Numbered from the stretch's first letter, positions 18,556 to 29,834 are shown. The stretch is DNA of 64,000 nt from AP-15 sp963795485 (GCA_963795485.1 CAWCIL010000003.1:186001-250000); one strand, 5' to 3'. Program-made: numbers and translations. The notes: generated from the sequence alone by a model not told the origin.

Positions 18556-20055
18556 TCACCCTCGTGCGTGCGCCGCGGCGCCCCTGCCGGCGCGACGGCC
18601 GAAGACGAGGCCGGACATCAGGCCGGTACCGCTGGCGTAATTGTGGTAGAACAGGCCGCCCACCATTTCGCCGGCGGCGTAAAGGCCGGGGATCGGTTGG
18701 CCGGCGGTGTCCTCGACCTGCGCGTCGTTGGTGATCTTGAGCCCGCCAAAGGTGAAGGTGATGCCGGTCGTGACCGCGTAGGCCTCGTAGGGCGGGGCGT
18801 CGAGGCGCTGCGCCCAGTTGGTCTTGTCGATCGCCAGACCCGTGGTCCGAAGCCCGTCGCGGATATTGGGGTTGAACGGCACCTCGGGCCGCGGGGCGGC
18901 GTTGAAGGCGCGCACCGTCTCCAGAAAACGGCCGGGATCGACCCCTTCGAGGCGCGGCGCCAGGGCCTCGAAGCTGTCGGCTTTTTCCTTGGTGATGCGC
19001 GGGATGCGGTATTCCTCGCGCAGCAGGTGCGACGACCTTCTGGTCGAAGACCTGCCAGGCGAACATGCCCGGCTGGTTCAGGATCTCGCCGCCGTATTTC
19101 GCGTAAGTGTAGCTGTGGAAATCGAGGCCCTCGTCGAGGTAGCGCTCGCCGCTGGCGTTGACGACGATGCCGAACGGGTAGTTGTGCTTTTGAAAGCGGT
19201 CGCCGACATCGAGATCGCCAAAGGGCGGCGCGTTCAAATCCCAGGCGACCGAATGCGCGCCCGACCAGTGGCCGTGGACGGCCGCACCCAGGTCGAGCGC
19301 CATCTTCAGGCCCTGGCCGGTGTTGAAACGCGAGCCGCGCACCTTGGCGAGGTCCCAATTGGGCCCGAGATAGCGCGCCCGCATCTCGGCATTGGCCTCG
19401 AACCCGCCGCAGGCCAACACCACCGCCTTTGAGCGCAGCTCGCGGATACGGCCGTGGTGGCGCACCCGCACCCCTTCGACCCCGCGATCGCCGGTCAAGG
19501 AGGCCGATCGCCGGCGTCTCGTACAAGATCGTGATGCCGTCACGCGCGGCGCGGGCGTGCAAGGCCTTGACCAGTTCCTTCCCGCCGCCCCAGATATGGC
19601 AGGCGAGCCCGCCCCAGAACTTGAACCTGCCGTTCGACCTTGAACGCCTGGCGGCCGAGACCGAGCTGAAACCGCACGCCTTTCTCGCGCATCCACAGCG
19701 CCGCATCGAAACTGCCGCGGATCAGGATCTCGGTCAGATCGGGGTCGCAGCGATACTGGGTCAGCCGGCCCATATCGTCGAAATATTCGTCCTCGGTGTA
19801 GGTGCCGAAATCGACATCGCCGAGCTCGGTCTCGTTGATGTCGGGGATCAGCCGGGCGAGATCGTCGCCGCCGTGATAGACGACGCGAAACGCGCCGCCG
19901 GTAAAGGCCGAGTTGCCGCCCTTCTGGTCCTCGGGGGCGATTTCGAGCATCAGCACACGGGCGCCGTTGTCCCGCGCCGACAGTGCGGCACAGGTGGCGG
20001 CATTGCCGGCCCCGACCACGATCACGTCGAATTCTTCAGCCCGGTCCAGCGCCAC
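18556..20055 (-). CDS. FAD-dependent dehydrogenase, fumarate reductase/TcuA-like (frameshifted)
   Basis: A 500-codon flavoprotein is spread over three to four frames. The start has FDVIVVGAGNAATCAALSAR (FAD motif) and GGNSAFTGGAFR. The middle has KAVVLACGGFEAN, SAHSV-like HWSGAHSVAW and HNYPFGIVVN. The end has TGITFTFGGLKI and GLYAAGEMVGGLFYHNYASG. Junctions fall near 19625, 19500 and 19030. This order matches tricarballylate dehydrogenase and ketosteroid dehydrogenase-like enzymes. The GTG at 20055 has AGGAGG eight bases ahead. It follows the ThDP enzyme by 60 bases on the same strand, so the two likely form an operon. Confidence 0.75.
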
Positions 20056-20115
20056 GGCCCGATCCTCCTTGCCCCCGCTCACGCCCACCCTGCTGATCAT
20101 GGTCGGCGATCCGGG

Positions 20116-21802
20116 CTACGGCAACGTCTCGCCGCCGGTGTAGCGGCGCCAGGCGCTCATTTGGATGGCCGAGGTCAGGCAGTGGACGACGACCGGGCGG
20201 GTCTTGACCGCGAAGGCATGGGCGATGGCGTCGGCGATGTCGGCTTCGCTCTTGATCGTGATGCCCTCGGCGCCGAACGAGCGCGCCCAGGCCGCGAAAT
20301 CGGGGTTGGTCAGGCGCGTGCCTTCCATGAACGGGCGCTCGGGATAGCGCACATAGGAGTGCATGCCGATCGTGCCGTACATGCCGTTGTCGGAGATGAT
20401 CATGATCGGGTTGGCGCCGTATTGCAGCGCCGTGGCCAGCTCGTTGCCGGTCATCAAGGCGCCGCCGTCGCCGACGAACGCCATGACCTGCGTGTTCGGC
20501 CGGCGCAGGGCGGCGGCGACCGCCATCGGCACGCCCGAGCCCATTGCGCCCACGACCGAGGCGAGAAACACCTGGCCCTGACGAAAGCCGATATAGCGGT
20601 GGACAAAGCTGCCGAAATTGCCGGCGTCCGTGGTGACTGTGGCGTCGGGGGCGAGATGCTTGTCGACCTCGCAGACAACCGCGGCGAAATTGACGCCGTC
20701 CGAGGTCGGCTCCCACTCCTTGGCCAGTAATTTGCGGTGGATCGCGTTGAGCCCGGCGACCCAGCCCCGCCGCTGTGACAGCATTGGTCGGCGCGCCGCG
20801 GCGCAGCAATCCTTTGATCACCTCATAGGCGCTGCACGGCATCCCGAGGTCGGGGCGCCACACCCGGCCGACCTCGTTCGGGTCGGGCCAGACATGGACA
20901 AACGGCAATTGCGGCTGAGGTGCCGCGGGAAAGCTGTAGGATTGGCTGACCGAATTGGTCATGCGCTCGCCGAGCGCTACCATCAGATCGGCACGCTTCA
21001 TCTCGCCCAATAGCTCGGGCGGGACGCGGATCCCCATATAGCCGCCAAAATTCGGGTGCGCCGCGTCGAACAATTGCGGGCGGCGATGGGTCGGGCAGAT
21101 CGGCAGCACCCATTCTTCAGAGAGGCGGTTCAACTCAGCGAAAACCGCATTGTCCCGCACCGCGTCGGCCAACAGCGCGCCGCCGACCAGCACCAAGGGC
21201 CGCTCGGCCGCCTCAAGCATGACCGCGAGCCGGTCGAGGTCGTTGGGCCGCGGGCCGGCGGTAACGCGCGGCCGGGCCGGATTTAGCGCCGCGTCGGTTT
21301 CGGCGTCGAAGATGTCTTCGGGCAGGATCACCGCGACCGGACCCGGGGTGCCGCTCTCGGCCAGGTGAAAGGCGCGGGCGATCGCCTCCGAGGCCTGCTC
21401 CGGCTCGTTGACCTCGATGACCTCCTTGGTCACATCGGACAACAGCCGCGAATAATTCTGCTCCTGCAGGGCGAGGCGGCCGAAATCCTGGCGCTCGACC
21501 TGGCCGACCAGCATCACCATCGGGGTCGCGTCGTGATAGGCCGAATGCAAGGCGACCATCGCGTTCGACAGCCCCGGACCGCGCGACACGACGGCGACGC
21601 CGGCGCGGTCGCGCAGTCGCCCGTCGGCCGCCGCCATATAGCCGGCGCCGCCCTCGTGCCGGCAGACGACGACCCGGATCGAGTTCTTTTCAAGGAGCGC
21701 GCTGGTCAGCCCGACATAGCTCTCGCCCGGAACGCAAAAAATCTGGTCCACGTCATGGGCTTCGAGGCTTTCCGCCAGCAGGCGGGCGACGGTCTGGGTC
21801 AT
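20116..21802 (-). CDS. Thiamine diphosphate-dependent enzyme, acetolactate synthase-like (frameshifted)
   Basis: This is a full three-domain ThDP enzyme of about 560 residues. The catalytic glutamate is E50 in VVCRHEGGAGYMA, the central domain has RPLVLVGGAL, and the C-terminal ThDP motif runs from GDGGALMTGNELATAL to SDNGMYG. One frameshift near 20775-20785 separates VIKGLLRRGA from the RRGWVAGLNAIHRKLLA part. The family covers acetolactate synthases, decarboxylases and lyases; the substrate is not clear. No small regulatory subunit is adjacent, so a dedicated valine/isoleucine synthase is unlikely. Downstream lies the FAD dehydrogenase. Confidence 0.8.
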
Positions 21803-21876
21803 CAGCGCGGGCTCCGTTCAATGCCTGGACGCGGCGAGGCATACAGGAAGTCCACGCAGCCCGGAAGCGCGAACGG

Positions 21877-22362
21877 CTATTTCAGCTGATCGGCGACCTT
21901 GTCGAGCCCGGCCTTGGCGCAGGCCTCGTCCTTGTCGCCGCCCGGCGAGCCAGAGACGCCGACCGCGCCGATGACATCATTGCCGACCTTGATCGGCAAC
22001 GCGCCCTGCGCGGCAATGACCCCGGTCAGATGCACGAGGCCGGTCGTCGGATTGTCCTTGACGCGCTTCGCAAACTCGCCCGACGGGATGCGGAAGGTGC
22101 GCGCGGTATAGGCCTTGCGCCGGCTGTTCTCGACGGTGTGCGGCGAGGCGTTGTCGCCGCGCAGCAGAACGATGACCTGGCCGTCTCGCCCGACCACGGT
22201 CACCGAGACCAGGTTGCCCTCGGCCTTGCAGGTGTCGGCCGCGGTCGTGGCGATGGTCAGCGCCGTGGCCAATGACAGATCCTTGTGGTCGAGCAGCTGG
22301 GCGCCGGCCGGCGTGGCGAGCGGCAAGGCGAGCGCGGCCCAGGCCAAACGGCGCAGTCTCAT
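21877..22362 (-). CDS. GlcG/HbpS-like heme-binding family protein, exported
   Basis: The 161-residue product has a signal peptide (MRLRRLAWAALALPLATPAG-AQ) and a GlcG/HbpS domain: LATALTIATTAADTCKAEG, VVGRDGQVIVLLRGDNA, and IGAVGVSGSPGGDKDEACAKAGL. Family members bind heme or accompany oxidation enzymes. GGGGAGG is placed well before the ATG at 22362. It is divergent from the GMC oxidoreductase gene across 80 bases, a pairing that suggests a shared promoter region and a periplasmic role beside an oxidising enzyme. Confidence 0.85.
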   Translation of the reverse strand: MRLRRLAWAALALPLATPAGAQLLDHKDLSLATALTIATTAADTCKAEGNLVSVTVVGRDGQVIVLLRGDNASPHTVENSRRKAYTARTFRIPSGEFAKRVKDNPTTGLVHLTGVIAAQGALPIKVGNDVIGAVGVSGSPGGDKDEACAKAGLDKVADQLK

Positions 22363-22442
22363 GGCGATCCTCCCCGGTTTCGATGTTTCCCGATCGGCGA
22401 GGCGACTATAGTTCCGATCGTGCGCAAAAAGGGAGCGATCGG

Positions 22443-24067
22443 ATGGCCGTACAGCAGGATGTGTTCGATGCCGATTTCGTCGTCGTCGGCGCCGGGTCGG
22501 CCGGGTGCGCGATCGCGGCACGGTTGAGCGAGGACCCAGCGACGCGGGTCGTTCTGCTCGAGGCCGGCGGCGAGGACAAGAACCGCTGGATCCACATCCC
22601 GTTGGGCTTTGGCAAGACCTTTGCCGACCCGAACGTCAACTGGTGCTACGAGACCGAGCCCGATCCGGGGGCCGCCGACCGCAAAGTGTTCTGGCCGCGC
22701 GGCAAGGTCTTGGGCGGCTCGTCCTCGATCAACGGCATGGTCTATATCCGCGGCCAGGCCGAGGATTTCGACCATTGGCGCCAGCTCGGCAACACCGGCT
22801 GGTCGTTCGACGACGTACTGCCCTATTTCAAGCGCTCGGAGCACCAGACCCGCGGCGCCGATTCCTGGCACGGCACCGGCGGGCCGCTCTGCGTCTCCGA
22901 CGTCCCGGACAAGCACCCGATCTGCGAGGCGTTTATCGAGGGTGCGGTGACGCTGGGCTTTCCGCGCAACGACGATTTCAACGGCGCCGGTCAGGACGGG
23001 GTCGGCTATCACCAGACGACGACGCGCAACGGAAGGCGCTGCTCGACCGCGGTCGGCTATCTGCGCCCGGCGATGACCCGTCCCAATCTGCGCGTCGTCA
23101 CCAATGCGCTGACCGAAAAGATCACTGTTTGACGGGCGGCGCGCCACCGGCGTCGCGTTCCGCCAGGGCGGGCAGATCCGCACCGCGCGGGCGGCGGGCG
23201 AGGTCATCCTGTGCGGCGGTGCGGTCAACTCGCCGCAATTGCTGCTGCTGTCCGGCATCGGCCAAGCCGAGCATCTGGTAGCGCCTCGGTGTCCCGGTGG
23301 TGCACCACCTGCCGGGCGTCGGGCAGAGCCTGCAGGACCATTATTCGGCGCCGCTCAAGTTCAAATGCCGCTTGCCGATCACGGTCAACGACATGATGCA
23401 GAGCAATCTGCGCAAGCTCAAAGCCGGGCTGCAATACTACATGTTCAAGAACGGCCCATTGGCGATGGGCACCTCGCCGGCCGCCTTGTTCGCCCGCACC
23501 CGGCCGGAATTGGCCTCGGCCGACATCAAATGCTCGTGCTCGCCGTTCAGCGCCGACCGGCCGCAGGACGGGCTGCATCCGTGGTCCGGGTTTACCATGA
23601 TCGTCTATCAGCTGCGGCCCGAGAGCCGCGGCCGCATCGAGCTGAAGAGCGCCGACCCGGCGGTGCCGCCGGCGGTCTACCCGAACTATCTGGCGACCCC
23701 GACCGACCAGCAGACCATCGTCGACGGGCTCAAATTGCTGCGCCGGATCATGGCGACGCCGCAGATGCAGCGCTTTGTCGAGAGCGAATTCCAGCCCGGC
23801 CCGGCGACCGAGAGCCACGAGCAATTATTGGATTACGCGCGGCGGCGCGGCGGCACCGTCTACCACCCGACCAGCACCTGCAAGATGGGGGTCGATGCGC
23901 TGGCGGTGGTCGATCCGCAGCTGCGGGTGCATGGCCTCGAGGGCTTGCGCGTCGCCGACGCCTCGATCATGCCGAGCGTCGTCTCGGGCAACACCAACGC
24001 CGCGACGATCATGATCGGCGAGCGCGCCGCCGACATGATGCGGCAAAAGCTGCGGATGGCGGCATAG
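22443..24067 (+). CDS. GMC family oxidoreductase, choline/alcohol dehydrogenase-like (frameshifted)
   Basis: This is a roughly 540-residue FAD enzyme of the glucose-methanol-choline family. The FAD motif FVVVGAGSAGCAIAARL is near residue 15, the first signature is GKVLGGSSSINGMVYIRG near 95, and the C-terminus has YHPTSTCKMG with the catalytic-region histidine and SGNTNAATIMIGERAADM. Breaks lie near 23130 and near 23280, where the frame moves and then continues VVHHLPGVGQSLQDH. Such enzymes oxidise primary alcohols with release of electrons to quinone or oxygen. The start has GGGAG upstream. Confidence 0.82.
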
Positions 24068-24235
24068 CCGTGGCCGATCCGACCTCACGGCGAGCGGCGG
24101 ATCACCGCCGTCCGCGCCCTCGGGTAGCGCTTCCTGCCCCAATTCGGCCGTAGGTCGCAGCTCGCCGGGAGCATTCAGGAACGGCTCGCTCTGTGCGGGG
24201 CCTACGAAAAGCCGATAACACACCGCGAAGCGAAA

Positions 24236-26199
24236 TCAATGGATCAGTTCACGCAACTGGTCCCGGTACGGGAACAGCGGCAGCAGGCAGAGCCGAAAGA
24301 TCAGCCAGCACCCATAGACCGCATCGGGTCCGTAAGGCGTGCCGTCATGCGCCAAGCCGTGCGCAAGATCATGCCGGAGATGCGGGCCCGGCTGGTTCAG
24401 GAACACACTCTCGATGTCGGTCGTAATCGGCTTGGTGAAAGCCGCGTCGAGTTCCTCACGCCTCTGCTCGAACAGCTGCGAGATCGTCAGGCTCTTCTGC
24501 GTCTGGGTCGCGTCGTCGAAGGTGGTAACATCGTGGCCGTGCTGCTTCAGCACATTGCGAAGTGAGTTCTCGACTAGCGGCGTCAGGATGTAGACTGCGC
24601 TCGCGAAATCCCCCTGGAAGAAGCGAAGGAAGGCACGGCTGAAGGTCGCGATCAGCTCCGGCGGCACGAACGGGCTGTGCTGGAGCAGCGCGGCCAGCGT
24701 CTCCTCGGGTATAAAATGCTGCGTCATGATCGCCTGGCGGGCGACCTCGATTTGCGCCGTCGCGATCAGGTTCCGGCGGATCGCCTCGCCCTCGGCGATC
24801 CGCTGCTGCACCGCTGAGCCGTTGCCCTCGCCGAAGCCGCCGGGCTCCGAGCGGTGCACTGCTTTGCCCTCGCGGTCGTAATGTACGGCGGCGAAGAGCG
24901 ACGAAAGCGGATGGTCCCGGATCGACTGCTCGGCTTCGGCGACTAACGCCGCCGGATCTGGCGATGTTGAAATCGACGCGAACAGAAAGAGATGGTCCAA
25001 AAGCGGCCGGTCGCCTATCGCGTCCTTGACCCTGGCCGCGATGTCTTTCGTGTCCCACTGGTGTGAATAGACCGACATCTCGTCCGGGATGCGTGCCTGC
25101 ATGTCGACGAGGCGGTGCCGCAGCGCGATCCGCCGCTCCTTGGCGGTCGGAACGCCATGAAGCTGCGCGATCGCGCCGCTCATCATGTGGGACGCCAGCA
25201 TGGCTGAAGCCTGTCTCGCGCTCTCACCGGCGAAGATGTGCTCGGCTTCGGCGACCATCGCCACGGCGGCTTCGGTCTGGCAGCGGTATTTGTCGGCGTC
25301 TCTTTTGGCGAGATGATAGCCGCGCGCCGCCAGACGCCAGAGGGAACTCGAGATATGAACGTCGGCATTCCCCAGCGCTGCGAGCATGCCCTCGATCCCG
25401 GCCGCGACCGCCGCCGGATCGGACACGCCGAAGTCGAGATCCAGCTCAGCGAACCAGAGCGCCGCGACGCCTTTTTCGCTCGCCATCGCGCGCTCGCGCA
25501 GACGGAAGACGGCGGCCCGCGCCCGAAGCGCCTCCGGCTTTTCCCAGCCGATGGTCCGGCCAATGTGCAAGGCGCGGCACGACAGATCGCGCGCGCCATG
25601 TTCGAGCGCGCCGGCACTGTCCCCATAAGGGAACTTCAGCGTCCCGGCCTCGGTCGCCTCGATCGTGTCGACATAGGCCGTGATCGCGATACCGCCCAGC
25701 TTCCCGCGCTTTCGGTCGAGCAGCCAGGCCACATCCGCCAGCCGCGCGCGAAGCACGGTGTTGGCCGCCCGCATTGCCAGGTCCGCGAGCAGATCGATAT
25801 GCCCTTCACGGAAATCCGCCGGGATTGCCGAGCGCCGGCCGTCACCCATTGCCAGCATCGGCCCGAACGGCTCCTCGCGCTCATGCGCCTTGAGGTGCAT
25901 GCCGGTCACGGCGGACAGCATGACGAAGAGGCGGGCCTCGGCGGTTTCCAGGCCCTCGGCTTTCGCGCCTGCTGCTTGCCCGGCCCGGCGGTAGGCTTCG
26001 CTCAGCTCGTAGCTCTCAGCCGAGACCAATCCGGCGATCGGTGCTTCGAAATCCCGGTTTCCGAGATCAGCCGCGGTCGCAAGCACCCACGGAGCGACGG
26101 GCGTAGTCGCACTCTCTGCCGCCGCCCCCCCTCATACGCACCAGCCTCAGTATGCGCAGCAACGTCGCCAGGATCCTTTATAGCGTCGATCTGTGCCAT
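24236..26199 (-). CDS. DUF4209 domain protein with HEPN-like RxxxxH motif
   Basis: This is a large helical protein of about 650 residues. The C-terminal part contains SLRNVLKQHGHDVT and then HLRHDLAHGLAHDG; the R-H-D-L-A-H within it fits the R-x4-6-H signature of HEPN ribonuclease-like domains. The first 25 codons from the ATG at 26199 (MAQIDAIKDPGDVAAHTEAG) join the long frame only if the run of seven C at 26125-26131 is one base longer, so a homopolymer miscall is likely. The stretch looks less GC-rich than its neighbours. The function is unknown; HEPN proteins often act in RNA cleavage or phage defence, which here is inference. Confidence 0.7.
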
Positions 26200-26561
26200 C
26201 TAACTACCTGCGGAGATGTGAATATAGCGACGGTGAAAGCCGCCAGCCGTCGGACCAAAAAATTAAAGGCTGCTGACGCACCCGATGACCGTGCGTGGTC
26301 GCATGGTGCTCGCAACCCTTCGCCTAAATGGGATGCGCTTAGGTTAAACGCGAGCTTTTCCCGCCTGATTGGTGACCAAGAGCCGCTTTCGGCGCAAAGC
26401 CGCCATTTAAACCCGCAGCAGCTTGACTTGAGTGGGCTCACCACCCAGCCGACCCCAGCGGGCGCCAAGTGTCGGATTTCCGTCGCTGGCGGCATCGACT
26501 TTCGGGCATCGCTGTGCAAAAATGCCGCGTGCCGTTCCAGGCCTGGAGGGAGTGCCATCCG
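26200..26561. other. Lower-GC intergenic region
   Basis: These 362 bases separate the divergent DUF4209 gene and the DOPA-dioxygenase-like gene. A 137-codon frame crosses them, but its translation shows no domain and overlaps both neighbours, so I do not call it. Base composition is visibly richer in A/T than in the flanks, suggesting that the DUF4209 gene and this region arrived together. Confidence 0.4.
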
Positions 26562-26954
26562 ATGACCGAGAAGACCCCGCAATCCGTCGCGAATTTGGGC
26601 TATCACGCCCACATCTATTATGACGTGACAAAAACGCGCGCTGTCGCCGAGCGGGTGTGCGGTGCGGTCGCCGAGAAGTTCGAGGTCGAGATCGAGGAGT
26701 TCCGCGACACGCCGCGGGGACCGCACCCGATCTCCAATGCTCTGGTTATCTTCAAGCCCGACCAGTTTGAGCATGTCGTGCCTTATCTGATGCTGAATCG
26801 CGAAGGGCTCGACGTGCTGGTTCACCCGCTGACCACGGACGCGGTGGAGGACCATAGCGGTTACGCGATCTGGCTCGGCAACCCGGTCGAGCTGAAGCTG
26901 CACACGCTGCCCCGCGGCCGCGGCGGGCAGCTGCCGAGCGGCGTCAGCGCGTAG
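26562..26954 (+). CDS. DOPA 4,5-dioxygenase family protein
   Basis: The 130-residue product is a small ferredoxin-like-fold protein of the DOPA_dioxygen family. It has the conserved YHAHIYYD segment near residue 14, GPHPISNALVIF in the middle and a second histidine cluster at VLVHPLTTDAVEDH. Family members open the ring of DOPA in betalain synthesis or act on related catechols; most bacterial copies are uncharacterised. The ATG at 26562 is preceded by GGAGGGAG. It is a single gene facing the same way as the amidase pair downstream. Confidence 0.88.
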   Translation: MTEKTPQSVANLGYHAHIYYDVTKTRAVAERVCGAVAEKFEVEIEEFRDTPRGPHPISNALVIFKPDQFEHVVPYLMLNREGLDVLVHPLTTDAVEDHSGYAIWLGNPVELKLHTLPRGRGGQLPSGVSA

Positions 26955-27165
26955 GCGCCGGGCGACTTGCCCGCCTGATGCAGATGCCGCTCGGGCGGGC
27001 ATGTCGTCCTCGAGGATCGCGAGGGTGGCGCGGCATCGGCCGATCGAGGGCGGCACATGAGGCGCCGACGCTCACGCTGGGCGAGCGAGGCGCCGACGTA
27101 GCGCTGGGAGCAGCGGTGCTTCACCGTTTGACCGTGGAACCGCAACAGAAGACGGGGACTTGCCG

Positions 27166-27364
27166 ATGCCATCCGAAATCTCCGACGAGGCGCTCGACTT
27201 TCTGCTGGCCCGTGCCGGGCTCAGCCTCAGCGCCGCGCAGAAGGCCGAGCTGAAAGGCGGTCTATGCCGGCATCGCGGCGATGGCCGCGCGGGTGCGCCA
27301 GCCGCGCGGCCACATGGCCGAGCCGGCGTTGACTTATGGCTTCGCCGAGGAGGATCTGCCGTGA
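27166..27364 (+). CDS. AtzG-like (DUF4089) amidase partner (frameshifted)
   Basis: A 65-residue protein is readable if one extra G near 27262 is ignored. It begins MPSEISDEALDFLLARAGLS and continues VYAGIAAMAARVRQPRGHMA to an acidic end, EEDLP. Size, helical character and position just before an amidase match AtzG, the small subunit that supports the AtzE amidase in a GatCA-like complex. Its stop overlaps the GTG start of the amidase (GTGA), so the two are translationally coupled. Assignment by size and context; sequence similarity is modest. Confidence 0.6.
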
Positions 27365-28754
27365 CCGAGCCGATCCCGACGATCGCCGAGGCGGCGCGGC
27401 TGATCGCGGCGAAGCGGCTGTCGCCGGTCGAGTTGACCAGCGCCTGCCTCGACCGCGTGCATGTGCTCGACGACCGGCTGCACGCCTTTGTGCACCTGAC
27501 CGAAGAGCGGGCATTGGCCGAGGCGCGCGCCGCCGAGCGGGCGATCATGGCCGAGGGCCCCAAGGGGCCGCTGCACGGCATCCCGATCGGGCTCAAGGAC
27601 ATCGTCGACACCAAGGGCATCCCGACCACCTGCCAGTCGAAGATCCTCGCCGACAACATCCCCGACGCCGACGCCGCCTGCGCCGAAAGGCTCGCCGCCG
27701 CCGGCACTGTCCTGATCGGCAAGACGACGACGCATGAATTCGCCGATGGCGGGCCGTCGTTCGATCTGCCGGCGCCGCCGGCGCGCAACCCGTGGAACCC
27801 CGACCATTTCACCGCCGGCAGCAGCAGCGGCACCGGCGCCGGGGTCGCGGCCGGGCTGATCCTCGGCGGCATCGGCACCGACACCGGCGGCTCGATCCGC
27901 GGGCCCGCGGCCCTGTGCGGCATCGCCGGCATCAAGCCGACCTACGGCCTCGTCAGCCGCGCCGGGGTCGCCCCCGCCGCCTACACCTTGGACCATATCG
28001 GCCCGATGGCGTGGACCGCCGAGGATTGCGCGCTGATGCTGCAGGCCTTGGCCGGGCACGATCCGCGCGACCCGGCCAGCGCCTACGCGGCCGGTGCCCG
28101 ATTACAGCGCCCTCGCTCGGCAGCGGCATCAAAGGCCTGAAGATCGGCGTGATCCACCATTTCCACGAGACCGACTACCAGGTCAGCGCCGGGACCCGAC
28201 GCGGCATCGACGGTGCGGTCGCCACCTTCCGCGGTCTCGGCGCCGAAATCCGCGAGGTGCAATTGTCGCCGTTGCAGGATTGGATGGCCTGCGGCTCCCT
28301 GATCTCGATCGTCGAGCGGGCGGCGGCCTATGAGGAATGGGCGCGCACGCGGCTCGGCGATTTCGGCGAGCGGGTGCGCAGCCGGCTGATGCTCGGCGCC
28401 TTCGTTTCCGGGGTCGATTATGTTCAGGCGGTGAGGCGGAGGCGCGAGCTGCGAGCGCAATTGCAACGGGCGATGACCGAGCTCGATGTGGTGCTGACCG
28501 CGGCCCAGCCCGCCGAGGCGGCAAGGATCGACGCCCTGCCGAAATGGGATTTGTTCGAATTGCCGAGCTTTACGATGCCGTTCAACGTCGCCGGCTACCC
28601 GGCGATCTCGATCTGCTCGGGCTTTGGCGAGGGCGGCTTGCCGGTCGCCGTCCAGCTCGTCGGCAAGCCGTTCCAGGAGCCGACCGTGCTGCGCGTCGCC
28701 GACGCCTTCGAAAAGGCGACGGAGTTCCGCAACCAGCGGCCGGCGCTGGTTTAA
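27361..28754 (+). CDS. Amidase signature family protein (frameshifted)
   Basis: The roughly 464-residue amidase has the full Ser-cisSer-Lys apparatus: lysine in IGLKDIVDTKG (near residue 80), AGSSSGTGAGVAAG, and the second serine in DTGGSIRGPAALCG, followed by IAGIKPTYG. The frame changes near 28105, after which GSGIKGLKIGVIHHF and PSFTMPFNVAGYPAIS continue normally. The start is a GTG overlapping the stop of the AtzG-like gene. The substrate is unknown; related enzymes hydrolyse small amides or biuret-type compounds. An IS element lies 46 bases downstream. Confidence 0.82.
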
Positions 28755-29461
28755 GGAACACTGAAAGATCAGCTTCATTTTCGTCATTCCCGCAAAGGCG
28801 CACTGTTGTCCGGGATTTTTTACCGGGGAGCGCGCTCGGCAGACAGCCCCTAGATTTTGGGCCAAAATCTTGTCGCCAAACATGATTTTGAGGCCTGCCG
28901 TGCCCCACCTTCGTACCACATTTCATCAGCTGTTGGAACCGCTGGATCGTCGGATCATTGCCCGCGCCGTCGCCGCACATGCTGGCGATCATGGAGTGGG
29001 CAGCGGCGAGCGGTCCTGGACCTGCGAGCGCCATCTGAAGAGTTTGCTGTTTGCACAGTGGGCAGGTTTGACCAGCCTGCGCGAGATCGTGGCGGGGCTG
29101 GGCGCGCACCGCCCGCGGTTTTATCACCTCAACCTGCGTGCACCGTGTCGCTCGACGCTGGCCGAGGCGAATGCCGACCGGCCGGCGGCGGTGTTTCGCG
29201 ACATCGCGATGGCGCTGATCCCGGTTGCTGCCGGGGCGCTGCGCCGGGACAGCGAGGCCCTGATTCGGTTGCTCGATGCGACGCCGATCCCGCTCAAGGG
29301 TGATGGGTTCCCCTGGGCTGAGGCCAACTCCCGCACGCGCGGTCTGAAGGTCCATCTGCTCTACGACCCGCGGCAGCGCCGGCCGGTATGGTTCGATGTC
29401 ACCTCGGCCAAAGTCGATGACGTGGTCGCCGGCCGCGGCATCCCGCTCGAACCCGGCGCCA

Positions 29462-29479
29462 CCCCGGCCTTCGCCGGGG
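29462..29479. repeat. REP-like palindrome inside the transposase, copy 1
   Basis: CCCCGGCCTTCGCCGGGG has a seven-base stem and a four-base CTTC loop. It lies between codons for G-A-T and Y-V-F-D that should be adjacent, so it looks inserted rather than ancestral. The inserted length, about 23 bases, shifts the frame. Confidence 0.65.
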
Positions 29480-29816
29480 CAGGCTCTACGTCTTCGACAA
29501 GGGCTATACCGATTTCCGCTGGTGGTCCGAAATCCTCAGCGCCGGCGCCTTCTTCCTCACGCGACGCAAGCGCAACACGCGGCGCCGCGAGATCATCGAA
29601 CAGACGGTCGCGGGCGACGGCATCCTGGCCGACCGCCGGCTCAAGATCGGCCATCGCCAGCCGCGCGGCGGCGCGCCGCTCAAATCCGCTCTACCAGGTC
29701 GAATTGCGCGAGATCGCCGTCGCCCGCCCCGATGACAAGGAGCCGCTTTACCTGCTCACCAACGACCTGCAGCGCCCGGCCGGCGACAGCGCCCGGCTCT
29801 ACAAGGAGCGCTGGGA

Positions 29817-29834
29817 CCCCGGCCTTCGCCGGGG
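29817..29834. repeat. REP-like palindrome inside the transposase, copy 2
   Basis: This is an identical 18-base palindrome followed by CGGG. It keeps the reading frame but replaces the three residues expected between R-W and L-L-F-K, including the likely catalytic glutamate. Confidence 0.65.

Noticed and set aside
26152..26565. A 137-codon ORF between the DUF4209 and DOPA-dioxygenase genes
   Set aside because: It overlaps both neighbours, has no ribosome site or domain, and the translation is not protein-like.
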